A stretch of 17,954 bases of DNA from a bacterium (GTDB taxonomy: Bacteria; Margulisbacteria; Marinamargulisbacteria; SXXA01). The notes under the pieces were generated by a model. It was not told where the DNA came from, searched no databases, and saw only the letters and a list, made by a program, of their open reading frames with translations. Each line of letters starts with the position of its first letter. The stretch's first letter is position 1. A program made the translations under genes and the position numbers. Location of the stretch: contig JAGYJO010000008.1 of NCBI GenBank assembly GCA_018402095.1, positions 1-17,954 on the forward strand. Direction: 5' to 3'. Of the stretch, positions 1 to 7,116 are shown in pieces.

Positions 1-285
1 ATGATTGAGTTTTTGAACCAACGGGCAAAGTTGTCAGATTGCACCTTGGCAGATTTGGCGGATGCCGCTAAAAAGCGTCTTCGGCCTATCTTTTTGACCA
101 CATTTACGACGGCAGCTGGTTTGTTTCCCACCGCCTATGGATTTGGGGGCGATAATCCCATTATTATTCCGATGGTCTTGGCGATTGCCTGGGGCCTTAT
201 TTTTTCGACGTTTATTACATTGCTCTTGATTCCTGCGTTGTTTTTCGCTCAGCTTGGTTTTCGGAAAGGTGGTCGCCTCTCCTAA
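1..285 (+). CDS. RND-family efflux transporter, C-terminal end (5' cut by window)
   Basis: This is the last 94 residues of an inner-membrane RND pump of the AcrB/MexB type, which exports substrates using the proton gradient. The visible part starts in the conserved stretch that reads IEFLNQRAK. It continues through the cytoplasmic segment RLRPIFLTTFTTAAGLFP (about residues 27-44) and ends with the last two membrane segments (about 54-82). The methionine at base 1 lies inside the conserved region and is not a real start, so the gene begins before the window. The stop at 283-285 is two bases before ruvC. The family assignment rests on motif recognition; the substrate cannot be inferred. Confidence 0.85.
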   Translation: MIEFLNQRAKLSDCTLADLADAAKKRLRPIFLTTFTTAAGLFPTAYGFGGDNPIIIPMVLAIAWGLIFSTFITLLLIPALFFAQLGFRKGGRLS

Positions 286-287
286 TT

Positions 288-773
288 ATGAGAATTTTGG
301 GTATAGATCCTGGTTTGGCGACGACGGGGTTTGGTTGTGTTGAAAAGGTGGGGAGTCGTCTCAAGATGCATCGGTATGGTGTTTTTCGTACGCCGGCTGG
401 GATGCCCTTGCCGGCGAGGCTCTTGTCTATTCACCAGCAGTTTCGAGATTTGGTTGCGGAATGGCCCCCGGATGCCGTCGCGGTAGAGGAATTGTTTTTT
501 TCCAACAATGCCAAAACAGCTTTTCTTGTGGGGCAGGCTCGGGGTGTGATTTTATTGGGAGCGGGGCTGATAGGGTTGTCTGTGACGTCCTATACCCCAC
601 CTCAGATCAAGCTTGCTGTCACAGGGTATGGCAAAGCAGATAAACAACAAATACAGGATATGGTTCGTCGTTTGTTGGCCCTTGATGTGATTCCCAAACC
701 TGATGATGCGGCGGATGCATTGGCAATAGCTATTTGCCATACGCACTCTGTGAAACTAAACTCACTCACATGA
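288..773 (+). CDS. ruvC: Crossover junction endodeoxyribonuclease RuvC
   Basis: RuvC is the homodimeric nuclease that resolves Holliday junctions at the end of recombination, working with RuvAB. The 161-residue protein has normal length and the RNase H-like fold. It begins MRILGIDPG with catalytic Asp7, followed by an acidic residue in VAVEELFF (Glu67). The last two acidic ligands lie in PDDAADALA (Asp140 and Asp143). The PPQIKLAVTGYGKADK stretch (about 104-119) is also conserved. The start sits two bases after the upstream stop. The stop overlaps the ruvA start (ATGA), so the two are translationally coupled. The EELFF wording resembles RuvC of non-proteobacterial lineages more than E. coli, which is only a weak hint about phylogeny. 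Confidence 0.96.
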   Translation: MRILGIDPGLATTGFGCVEKVGSRLKMHRYGVFRTPAGMPLPARLLSIHQQFRDLVAEWPPDAVAVEELFFSNNAKTAFLVGQARGVILLGAGLIGLSVTSYTPPQIKLAVTGYGKADKQQIQDMVRRLLALDVIPKPDDAADALAIAICHTHSVKLNSLT

Positions 774-1378
774 TTGCTTTCTTGATAGGTGAAGTGGCTG
801 GCGTGAATCCTGAAGAGGTTTTGCTGAACGTGCATGGGGTTGGTTATCGTGTATTCGTGCCCATTTCTGTGTCGCAGAAGGTGCGTGATATGCCGCAACC
901 CGTGAAGCTGATTACACATCAGATTATTCGGGAAGATCACCACGCGCTGTATGGTTTTTTGACCGAACGTGAAGAGGCCTTGTTTAGCTTGATTATCAGT
1001 GTTTCTGGTGTGGGCCCTAAGATAGGGCTAAAAGTCTGTTCTTTTTTTTCACCGGATAGCTTTTTCCAGGTGATTGCGCATTCAGAGGTGAAGCAACTGA
1101 CACAGGTGCCAGGTATTGGTAAAAAAGTGGCTGAACGCCTGGTGATGGAGCTCAAGGACAAAGTTGGTGGCGCTGAGTTTACATCGGATACAGATATCTC
1201 TACGCCGGTGGCGGGTGTGCCTGCGAGTAGTTTTGAATCAGATTTGAGCTTGGCTCTCAAACAGTTGGGATATAGCCCCAGCGAAATACGTCAGGCGATC
1301 GGGCGTGCTGCAGGACAATTGGATGAATCGATGACATTGGAGGCAGGCCTTAAATTGGTCTTGAAACAATTATTATGA
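770..1378 (+). CDS. ruvA: Holliday junction branch migration protein RuvA
   Basis: RuvA binds four-way junctions as a tetramer and loads the RuvB motor for branch migration. I chose the ATG at 770 because it gives the canonical N-terminus MIAFLIGEV and overlaps the ruvC stop; an ATG at 734 lies inside ruvC. The protein is 202 residues, the usual length. It has an OB-fold N-terminal domain (about 1-62), two helix-hairpin-helix motifs (VSGVGPKIGLKV near 78-89 and VPGIGKKVAERL near 113-124), and a C-terminal RuvB-contact domain (about 155-202) rich in LALKQLGYS-type helices. It overlaps the next gene by ATGA. ruvB, usually the next gene, is not present here. Confidence 0.96.
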   Translation: MIAFLIGEVAGVNPEEVLLNVHGVGYRVFVPISVSQKVRDMPQPVKLITHQIIREDHHALYGFLTEREEALFSLIISVSGVGPKIGLKVCSFFSPDSFFQVIAHSEVKQLTQVPGIGKKVAERLVMELKDKVGGAEFTSDTDISTPVAGVPASSFESDLSLALKQLGYSPSEIRQAIGRAAGQLDESMTLEAGLKLVLKQLL

Positions 1379-2115
1379 CACTTTCGGATTACACAGGATA
1401 TGACTATCGTAAGGACTTTTGGCAGCGTTCGGATCGCCGTTATGAAGACCTCCTAGAGCAAGATACAATGGGCCGTTTTTTTGTGCGGTATTTCCCTAAG
1501 AATGGCGAGGTCATGGATCTTGGTTGTGGCTTTGGGCGATTGACCGCGGTGTATGCGCCGTTGGCCTCGCGTATTGTATTGTTTGATTATGCCCAGCACC
1601 TGTTGGATCAGGCAAAAGAAACTTGGGGCGGGGATTCTCGGTTTGAATTTCTCCAAGGTGATGCGCGTGTTGCGAGTACTGTAGCTGATGGACGTTTGGA
1701 CATGGTGATGTCGATTCGTACCTTGCACCATCTCCCGGATTATGGACGTGTGTTTTTTCAGGTTTTTCGGGTGTTGAAGCCTGGTGGTGTTTTTGTTTTT
1801 GAAATTCCCAATAAACGCCATATCTTGAATGTTTTTCGTTTTTTTCTAGGCAAACAACAGAATCCATTTACATCGGAGCCGTTGCAATTGGGGGATGCTT
1901 TTTTTAACTATCACCCCACGGAAGTATTGGCGGCCTTGGAAAGTGCAGGGTTTGTTATCCAAGAGACGGTTTCTTTGTCATTTTTTCGTATTGGGTTGCT
2001 GAAACGATTTGTGTCTCCAAAAATTTTGGTGACCATGGATCGTGTGCTACAAGTTGTTTTGGGTTGGGCGTGGATTACCCCAAGTTTGTATTGCGTAGCG
2101 AAGAAGCCCGCCTAG
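1375..2115 (+). CDS. Class I SAM-dependent methyltransferase
   Basis: The 246-residue protein has a Rossmann-type methyltransferase fold. Motif I is VMDLGCGFGR (about 46-55), which binds S-adenosylmethionine, and the motif II acidic residue is in LFDYA (Asp71). LDMVMSIRTLHHLPDY follows (about 108-123), then LKPGGVFVFEIPN (about 134-146). This pattern is typical of Methyltransf_11/25 enzymes acting on small molecules or lipids; the substrate cannot be read. It is translationally coupled to ruvA through ATGA and occupies the place where ruvB often sits. The stop codon (TAG, 2113-2115) lies inside the left end of the 129-bp palindromic repeat, so the last one or two residues may come from the repeat. 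Confidence 0.9.
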   Translation: MTLSDYTGYDYRKDFWQRSDRRYEDLLEQDTMGRFFVRYFPKNGEVMDLGCGFGRLTAVYAPLASRIVLFDYAQHLLDQAKETWGGDSRFEFLQGDARVASTVADGRLDMVMSIRTLHHLPDYGRVFFQVFRVLKPGGVFVFEIPNKRHILNVFRFFLGKQQNPFTSEPLQLGDAFFNYHPTEVLAALESAGFVIQETVSLSFFRIGLLKRFVSPKILVTMDRVLQVVLGWAWITPSLYCVAKKPA

Positions 2116-2239
2116 GGCCTATCCTCATTTGCGTCTGCGGCGTTACACGCAGGTCAAAAAAAATCGCATTTACCTCGGTAAACTCCGGTTTTTTCGCCTG
2201 ACTGTGCCTTGCATCCATCAAATGATGATACGCCCTAGG
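2111..2239. repeat. 129-bp palindromic repeat element with about 21-bp terminal inverted repeats
   Basis: The left end, CCTAGGGCCTATCCTCATTTG (2111-2131; last base paired), matches the reverse complement of 2219-2239 at 19 of 21 positions. The symmetry runs inward. The arms at 2151-2174 and 2177-2200 pair with a few mismatches around the centre TTTACC-TC-GGTAAA (2169-2182), so the element could fold into one long imperfect hairpin. It has no coding capacity. The shape is that of a small non-autonomous repeat (MITE- or REP-like). On RNA it could also end or protect the upstream ruvCA-methyltransferase message. No second copy is in the window, so its repetitive nature is inferred. Confidence 0.7.
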
Positions 2240-2544
2240 GTTTGGGTAACCGTTTCCTATGCCAGGGGGGCTTGTATGGGATCAAAAGGGCGCCAGCCCT
2301 TTTAATTCCTTATTTTTGCTCAGCTTTGCTGACAAAAGATGTTTTTTTAAGAGCTTCGCCCCTGTGCCCCTGGCCAGGGAATCGATCACAGGTTTGGGGT
2401 GTAGCAATAGACTTTTTATTGGATCCTGACTATACTTCGAGTTATGAGACAGAAACATGCGTAAAAAATGATACCCGAAAAACGGACACTCGTAAGAATG
2501 ACGCCCGTAATAAAAACGTGAAACCTGTTCAAAGAAATTCACGC
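2240..2544. other. Non-coding or unassigned interval with several short palindromes
   Basis: About 300 bases between the palindromic repeat and the damaged M15A gene. Besides the two hairpins listed separately, it holds the perfect 12-bp palindrome CCCTGGCCAGGG (2368-2379). This sits inside a CCTGTG (2361-2366) and CACAGG (2387-2392) inverted pair. An open frame of 101 codons (2242-2547) crosses the interval, but its product resembles no family I know and becomes low-complexity (Lys/Arg/Asn/Asp-rich) towards the end. I do not call it a gene. The true start of the M15A gene may lie near 2500. Confidence 0.45.
2284..2303 (+). terminator. Possible intrinsic terminator after the ruvCA operon
   Basis: A perfect 8-bp stem AAAAGGGC / GCCCTTTT (2284-2291 with 2296-2303) closes a four-base GCCA loop. 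It is followed by AATTCC and a T-rich stretch near 2309-2317. A second small hairpin, TCAGC-TTT-GCTGA, lies at 2320-2332, with a run of seven T residues at about 2342-2348. Together they could stop transcription from the upstream operon. The U tract is not directly adjacent to the first stem, so confidence is moderate. Confidence 0.4.
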
Positions 2545-2896
2545 TGAAAATATCGGCGCATTTTTCAAACGGGACTTTATTGTCGTTGTGGGAAATGTGA
2601 TAGTGCCATTCGCGTGAGATGGGCTTTGGCTGGATTGAGCTTTTTGCGTGCCAAATGCAAGTAGAGTGACCGTTGTTCGTGGCTATATGTGTGCGGATGC
2701 GGTAGAGGCTGAGCGTGGATTACGTCGAATTACTACGCAATTGGTTTGGCTGCAGATATCCGTGTGGATGATGGACATTAAAGAGGTGTTTCGTTTTGCG
2801 GAAGAAATCCCAGAGTTTAAGGGTATTGGCCTCAATCTTGATCAAGATGTTTTGCACGTTGATACCCGTAAGATAAGACCTGTAGCCTATGGGTAG
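2545..2896 (+). pseudogene. Frameshifted M15A-type zinc peptidase (D-Ala-D-Ala carboxypeptidase/endolysin-like)
   Basis: Reading across frames recovers a peptidase M15A C-terminal-type protein (Pfam Peptidase_M15_3), a zinc enzyme cutting peptidoglycan cross-links. Near 2548-2562 one frame gives ISAHF. The next gives YCRCGKCDSA at about 2580-2610, the cysteine-rich N-terminal signature of this family. VTVVRGY follows (about 2666-2686), then YYAIGLAADIRVDDG in another frame (about 2731-2775). The intact last frame has DIKEVFRFAEEIPEFKGIG and ends HVDTRKIRPVAYG with a natural stop at 2894-2896. The HVD ligand is present. The first zinc-ligand position of HxxGxAxD reads Tyr. At least three indels are needed, so as written it cannot be translated. 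It ends 27 bases before the original xerC start. Confidence 0.6.
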
Positions 2897-2923
2897 AGAC
2901 CAATGGTCAAGTCATTCCTTTAG

Positions 2924-3055
2924 ATGAAAGTAACCGTTTTGCATATATCGGACACGCTAGAGAAGTCGTTACCGAGCTTTCTTGATTATTTGCGCTAAGA
3001 GCGCAAATCGGCAACATAACGATGATAATATACCCGGGATGTTCGTCGGCTTTCT
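2924..3055 (+). pseudogene. Interrupted N-terminal part of the XerC/XerD recombinase
   Basis: An ATG at 2924 lies in the same frame as the downstream recombinase and begins MKVTVLHISDTLEKSLPSFL. It continues with the Xer core-binding signature LDYLR-ERK...YTRDVRR. Four stop codons interrupt this frame at 2996, 3017, 3023 and 3026. Shifting by one base after 3007 gives a stretch containing NITMIIY with the spacing usual for the family (ERxLSxxTxxxY). Two small deletions therefore explain three of the four stops. From 2924 to 3829 the gene would be about 301 residues, the normal Xer length. Confidence 0.6.
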
Positions 3056-3829
3056 TTGTTTTTAGCGGACAATAAACAGCTGGGGTATTTGGATGTAGGT
3101 GCGTGCCGCCTTTTCATTGGTAAGCTGCATGAGGACGGCTTAGGTTTGCGTTCTATCGCTCGGGTGCTATCGACGATGCGGACCTATTGGCACTATTTAC
3201 AGCAAATGGGTTGGCTTTCCGACAATCCCTGGCGGATGATGGGGACCCCAAAGTTTGTGACGGAGTTGCCAAAAGTTTTGCCGCATGTGGATGTCGCCAC
3301 TGTGTTGGAAACGGCGGTGTCGACGCCTTTGGACCATCGTAATCGGCTGATTGTGTCGCTGTTGTATGGTACTGGTTTGCGGGTGTCTGAATTGGTGGCT
3401 ATGAATTGGGCGGATATATCGCTGTCAGAGAGAGAGATTCGCATCATAGGAAAAGGTGGGAAGTCGCGTATCGTTTTGTATGATGGGCGCACGGCACTGT
3501 GGCTGCAGTCGTATAGAGAGACTTTTTTTCGTCGTGGAGCGTGGCCTTCTGCTGTGATTGTTTCGGAGTCCGGGGCGCGATTGGGGGTACGCAGTGTGCA
3601 GCGTATCGTAAAACAACTGTTTCGTGATTTGGGACTTTCGGAAACCGTGACGCCGCATGTTTTACGCCATTCCTTTGCGACAGAAATGCACCGTGGGGGT
3701 GCTGATCTCAGAACCCTACAGCTTTTGTTGGGGCATAGTAGCTTGGATACCACCCAAATTTACACGCATGTGAGTTTGGATGATTTGACCAATAGAATAT
3801 TGCCGTCACATCCCTTGGGGGAAGCTTAG
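3056..3829 (+). CDS. xerC: Tyrosine recombinase XerC/XerD, intact core and catalytic domain
   Basis: Xer recombinases resolve chromosome dimers at the dif site near the terminus. From the TTG at 3056 the open frame gives 257 residues. It holds most of the SAM-like core-binding domain (to about residue 75) and the whole catalytic domain. All catalytic positions are visible: Arg109 in GTGLRVSEL, the lysines of GKGGKSR (132-138), HVLR (His201, Arg204), His227 in LLGHSSLD, and the Tyr236 nucleophile in TQIYTHV. About 44 N-terminal residues lie upstream and are interrupted; a protein started here would lack part of the DNA-clamping domain. The 3' end overlaps the convergent BtuF-like gene by 24 bases. 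XerC and XerD cannot be told apart with certainty. Confidence 0.85.
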   Translation: MFLADNKQLGYLDVGACRLFIGKLHEDGLGLRSIARVLSTMRTYWHYLQQMGWLSDNPWRMMGTPKFVTELPKVLPHVDVATVLETAVSTPLDHRNRLIVSLLYGTGLRVSELVAMNWADISLSEREIRIIGKGGKSRIVLYDGRTALWLQSYRETFFRRGAWPSAVIVSESGARLGVRSVQRIVKQLFRDLGLSETVTPHVLRHSFATEMHRGGADLRTLQLLLGHSSLDTTQIYTHVSLDDLTNRILPSHPLGEA

Positions 3830-4633
3830 AAGCGCTTCTTGTAACTGACGAACCCCTTCTGCGATGCGGGGGCCTGGTCGGATGAGTAACGCGGGGTCTA
3901 TATCTGCGATAATACGGTCTTTTGATGCCGCATGTGTCAAAGAAACTGCAGATTCGTTTAGGATCTCTTTTTGTCTGGATTTGTCCAAGATCAATACCAT
4001 CTCGGGGTTCCTGTAGAGGAGAATTTCACTGTTGATTTTGGGGTAAGGTATTGAGCCAGCCTCTAGTGTGTTGATACCACCTGCGGCTAAAATGACATCT
4101 GCAATTAATGTATTTCCTGCAGCCGCGATTAATGGTGGGTTCCAGAGGACTGCAAGGACGCTGGGTTTGTGAAGGGGTCTTGTTTTGCGGGTGTGTTGGA
4201 TACTGAGACTGATACTGTCTGCCAGTTTTTGACTTTCTTGTCGTTTGCCAATCGCATAGCCGATGAGTTTGATGCAGGTGAGTAGGCCTGTGATGTTGTC
4301 GGGTGTGGGGAGTAACAAGAGTTCAACGCCTGAATGTTCTAATTCTTTTAATTCGGTGCTTTTTGCAACGCCGATGCCGATGATGATGCTAGGGTTTAGT
4401 ACTAAAATTGAATTTTTGTTTGGGTTTGAAAATGGACCTGTTTTGGATCTCTGTGTGACCACCTCTGGTGGGTAGTCACAGGCATCAGAAACGCCAACAA
4501 GAGACTCAGACATGTCCAATGCTGCAACGATTTCGGTAACGGCAGGTGCGAGTGAGACAATGCGGGGCGCTGCTGTGAGTTGTTGCGTGAGTACAGCGGT
4601 GAGAATGAGCGTTATTATAGAATAGAATTTCAT
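3806..4633 (-). CDS. BtuF-like periplasmic substrate-binding protein
   Basis: A 275-residue secreted binding protein of the BtuF/FhuD helical-backbone type (TroA-like fold). Such proteins capture cobalamin, siderophore-iron or related metal chelates for an ABC importer. A signal peptide covers about residues 1-22 (hydrophobic ITLILTAVL, then TAA before PRIVS). The N-terminal lobe has the hallmark RIVSLAPAVTEIVAALDM (24-41), then LVGVSDACDYPPEV (45-58). The second lobe carries AVLWNPPLIAAAGNTLIADV and AAGGIN. The start overlaps the upstream stop (ATGA), so it is coupled to the membrane protein. No importer permease or ATPase is nearby; the adjacent ABC protein is an exporter type. Cobalamin is the likeliest ligand by similarity, but this is inference. 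Confidence 0.85.
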   Translation of the reverse strand: MKFYSIITLILTAVLTQQLTAAPRIVSLAPAVTEIVAALDMSESLVGVSDACDYPPEVVTQRSKTGPFSNPNKNSILVLNPSIIIGIGVAKSTELKELEHSGVELLLLPTPDNITGLLTCIKLIGYAIGKRQESQKLADSISLSIQHTRKTRPLHKPSVLAVLWNPPLIAAAGNTLIADVILAAGGINTLEAGSIPYPKINSEILLYRNPEMVLILDKSRQKEILNESAVSLTHAASKDRIIADIDPALLIRPGPRIAEGVRQLQEALLSFPQGM

Positions 4634-5004
4634 TGTACGGCCTCTTTTTTCGGGAAAATAATGTTGAATAAACGGGTTCTTCCCACTTCCAGGCGATATG
4701 ACACATACCGTGCTGTATTGGGGTGAATTTCTGGCTCACTACTAAAAACGGGTAAGACGGTGAGCATCATTTTGTCGTTTTGATAGACGGTAACATCTTG
4801 GAGGATAAAGGTGTTCTTTTCCCCTTTTCTGTAGATGGTAAGGGGTGTTTGTGTGGGGACTTTTCCGAGATGTTCTTGGGAAATGGCGAATTGGGATGCT
4901 GATAGTCGTATGACAGGGACGCTCAATGGGAGTTTGTGTTGTGAAATGCCCCAAAGCAGCCCTGCAATCACAGCAAGTGAAATAACCGTCATCCACTCGC
5001 ACAC
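4630..5004 (-). CDS. Single-pass membrane protein, C-terminal part, unknown function
   Basis: The intact frame gives 124 residues from a GTG at 5004. The real N-terminus is probably further upstream, because the frame EDQVPLASSKNYQEIPV runs directly into it. One clear membrane segment lies at WMTVISLAVIAGLLWGIS (about residues 4-21). After it comes a soluble, probably periplasmic, domain of about 100 residues rich in beta-strand-like patterns (PVIRLSASQFAIS, TPLTIYRKG, YVSYRLEVG). I recognise no family for this domain. A single frameshift links it to the degenerate GGDEF-like segment upstream, so the native protein would be cytoplasmic GGDEF-like domain, membrane segment, periplasmic domain. 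The stop overlaps the BtuF-like start. Confidence 0.6.
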   Translation of the reverse strand: MCEWMTVISLAVIAGLLWGISQHKLPLSVPVIRLSASQFAISQEHLGKVPTQTPLTIYRKGEKNTFILQDVTVYQNDKMMLTVLPVFSSEPEIHPNTARYVSYRLEVGRTRLFNIIFPKKEAVQ

Positions 5005-5393
5005 GGGTATCTCTTGATAATTTTTCGATGAGGCTAGTGGGACCTGGTCCTCAGGGTGGCATTGTAAAAAACACTGTAGGCCAACTCTAGTTTATCTTTG
5101 AATAGACTCTCCAAAAGGCGTTGGCAGGCGATATGGGCGCCATCAATGGGTGTTTCGGGTAGTAAAAAACCAAAACCGTCCTTCTGATTGGTAGGCGGCA
5201 TAGTCTACGCGTCACGAATAAAACCCTAATATCGTGTAAGATTGTGGGTGACTAATGTGTCGATGATTGATTCTGGTAGCGTCTCGTAGGGTGCTGTAGT
5301 TTTGAATACGAATCGTGGCGATACACAGGGCCGTTGGTAGCGTTTGACGGACTTTATGAGGAGTTGAGGTGTTGTGGTAACATTGAAAGCCAC
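5005..5393 (-). pseudogene. Degenerate, frameshifted GGDEF-like domain (N-terminal part of the membrane protein)
   Basis: From an ATG at 5201 the frame reads ...QKDGFGFLLPETPIDGAH, then ACQRLLESLF and LELAYSVFYNATL, stopping at 5034. This matches the second half of a GGDEF nucleotide-cyclase fold: the GG(D/E)EF turn, the LLPET strand, the xGAxxxAxRL helix, and the VxxSxGxATL strand. Upstream, in another frame near 5275-5330, ALCIATIRIQNYSTLRD resembles the first strand and helix of the domain (DIDxFKxxND). The catalytic turn reads QKDGF, so the cyclase would be inactive. It needs at least two or three frameshifts to be one protein. The GGDEF assignment is inference from pattern only. Confidence 0.4.
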
Positions 5394-5395
5394 TG

Positions 5396-5720
5396 ATTTG
5401 TGACTCGTATAATTGGTAGAAATGTCCTGTTTTTTGGAGATGAGTCTGGCACAGATCCTCTTCGACGATACGTCCCTCGGCGCCAAATACCAAGATGATC
5501 GGCCAGTTTGAGAGAGGACAATCGGCGCGCAATGAGAATGATGGCTCGTCTTTGAATTTTTCCAATGTATTTGTATTTGCTGTTCTGACTCCCATCCAAT
5601 CACGGCGGTGGCCTCGTCAAATGAGAATCGGCGGCCTGACAAGAGCGCTCTTGCGATAGCGATTCGTTGTCTTTGGCCACTGGATACATTGGGCACCATT
5701 GGGTCCTGTTTGGGTGTCGT
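5396..5720 (-). pseudogene. Frameshifted C-terminal part of the ABC exporter ATPase domain
   Basis: After the ABC reading frame leaves the family at about 5720, the missing motifs continue in other frames. These are the signature NVSSGQRQRIAIARALLSG (about 5640-5705), the Walker B remnant PPILI then DEATAVI (about 5605-5630), SEQQIQ with TLEKFKDEPSFSL, and the H-loop region IARRLSSLKLADHL (about 5500-5540). The end is ILVFGAEGRIVEE and TGHFYQLYESQISGF (near 5396). About five small indels are required. The H-loop His of the usual AHRLS reads Arg. The order and spacing are right for one ATPase domain, so this is the same gene as the exporter. Confidence 0.75.
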
Positions 5721-7116
5721 AGCCATGGGGTAATGCGGTGATAAAGTCATGTGCATCTGCTAGGCGTGCGCAGTTTTCCAGTTCTAGTTGGCTGACGGTT
5801 GTTTGTCGTCCGAAGAGAATGTTTTCTCGAATACTCCCGAAAAACAAAGGCGATTCTTGAGAAACAATGCCGATTTGTGCGCGCAAACTCGTGAGTCGTA
5901 ACTGTTGTATATCCATATGATCCAAATAAATACGCCCGGTGGTTGGGGCATAGAATCCCAATAAGAGGTCTGTGAGACTACTTTTTCCGATGCCAGACTT
6001 CCCTACAATGGCCAGCGTGTGGCCTGCTTTGACATGAAAGGTGAGATTGTTGAGTACCATAAACCCTTTGTCGTAGCCAAACGATAGGTTTTCAAACCGG
6101 ATATCTCCTGACAATCGGATGTCTTTGCCATGCGTTAGGCGGTGGGTTTCTTCTTCTCGGTGATCTAGAACTGTAGAGAGGCGTGCAAATGAAATCTGGG
6201 CAATGCGAAGTTGCTGGTACATGCTGCTTAGCGTCTGAAATGGCTGCTGTAGCATGAGCAGATAGGCGGTGATGGCGACAACCTCGCCCAGTGTCATTGC
6301 ACCAGAAATAATGCTATACCCCGTATAAATACTGAGAATGATGGTCCAGAATTGCGCCAACGTAGAGCCGGTTATAGCCTTCATTGCGGTGGTGCCTGTG
6401 AGTTGTATTTCTGCACGGAAAATAGGTTGGATGGAATTTTTGAGCGCTTTAAGCTCGGTGGACCAGTGGTGTAGTAGTTTTATTATTTTGATATGGCTAA
6501 TGCGTTCTTCTAAAAAATTATAATGATCGGCAGACATCTCTTCACATTTTTGATGATTTTCTTTTAGCTTTTTTGAAAAATAATGTGTTTCTAAAAACTG
6601 AAAGGGAATGCCAATCAAGGCCAATGCTGTAAGTGTGGGGTTTAGCATGAGGCAGAGGGTGAGCATAATGCCCAGTTTGATAGTGGTGCTGATGATATTT
6701 GGCGTAAGGCTTAGAATGGCATGGGTTACATTTTGTAGGTCCGATGTGGCCCTGAACATGAGGTCGCCTACCCGGTGAAGATAGAAAAAAGACATGGGTA
6801 ACCGCTGTAGTTTGAGATAGAACATATCATTGAGGTGCGTCAGCACTTTTTGATACACATAGAGGTCCAAAAACCCTTTTAGACTATTGAGAACGTTGAA
6901 GCAAAAAGACAAGGCAAAAGGGATAATAGAGAGCCAAAGAAGCAACTCAAAATCTCTGTAAGGATAGGCGAAGTCGAAGAGGCCTTTTAAAAATAAAGGC
7001 GGCAATAAGACCACTGCTTGGGTGCAGGTGCTGATGATCAGTCCAAGTAAGATTTTGTCCCAATAGGGGAGTGTGAGTCTCGCGTAGCGGACGTATAATC
7101 GTAACGATTGGCGCAT
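5617..7116 (-). CDS. ABC exporter half-transporter (MsbA-like), 3' end frameshifted
   Basis: An inner-membrane ABC exporter with fused membrane and ATPase domains, working as a dimer. I chose the ATG at 7116 (MRQSLRLYVRYARLTLPYW), which overlaps the DJ-1 stop as TAATG. An alternative start at 7158 would add 14 residues inside the DJ-1 gene. The first 320 residues hold six membrane helices (for example ILLGLIISTCTQAVVLLPPL, and the pair around TLCLMLNPTLTALALIGIPF). The ATPase domain follows: Walker A GKSGIGKSS (about residue 370) and Q-loop GIVSQESPLF. The correct frame is lost just after HGYDTQTG, near 5720, and the rest is in the separate broken entry. Full length would be about 570 residues. 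The substrate is unknown; no C39 peptidase domain is present. Confidence 0.82.
   Translation of the reverse strand: MRQSLRLYVRYARLTLPYWDKILLGLIISTCTQAVVLLPPLFLKGLFDFAYPYRDFELLLWLSIIPFALSFCFNVLNSLKGFLDLYVYQKVLTHLNDMFYLKLQRLPMSFFYLHRVGDLMFRATSDLQNVTHAILSLTPNIISTTIKLGIMLTLCLMLNPTLTALALIGIPFQFLETHYFSKKLKENHQKCEEMSADHYNFLEERISHIKIIKLLHHWSTELKALKNSIQPIFRAEIQLTGTTAMKAITGSTLAQFWTIILSIYTGYSIISGAMTLGEVVAITAYLLMLQQPFQTLSSMYQQLRIAQISFARLSTVLDHREEETHRLTHGKDIRLSGDIRFENLSFGYDKGFMVLNNLTFHVKAGHTLAIVGKSGIGKSSLTDLLLGFYAPTTGRIYLDHMDIQQLRLTSLRAQIGIVSQESPLFFGSIRENILFGRQTTVSQLELENCARLADAHDFITALPHGYDTQTGPNGAQCIQWPKTTNRYRKSALVRPPILI

Noticed and set aside
2242..2547. 101-codon plus-strand frame after the palindromic repeat
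   Set aside because: No family resemblance, low-complexity end, runs through hairpins and overlaps the likely start of the M15A gene.
3193..3753. 186-codon minus-strand frame opposite xerC
   Set aside because: Antisense to a well-conserved catalytic domain and without any family motif.
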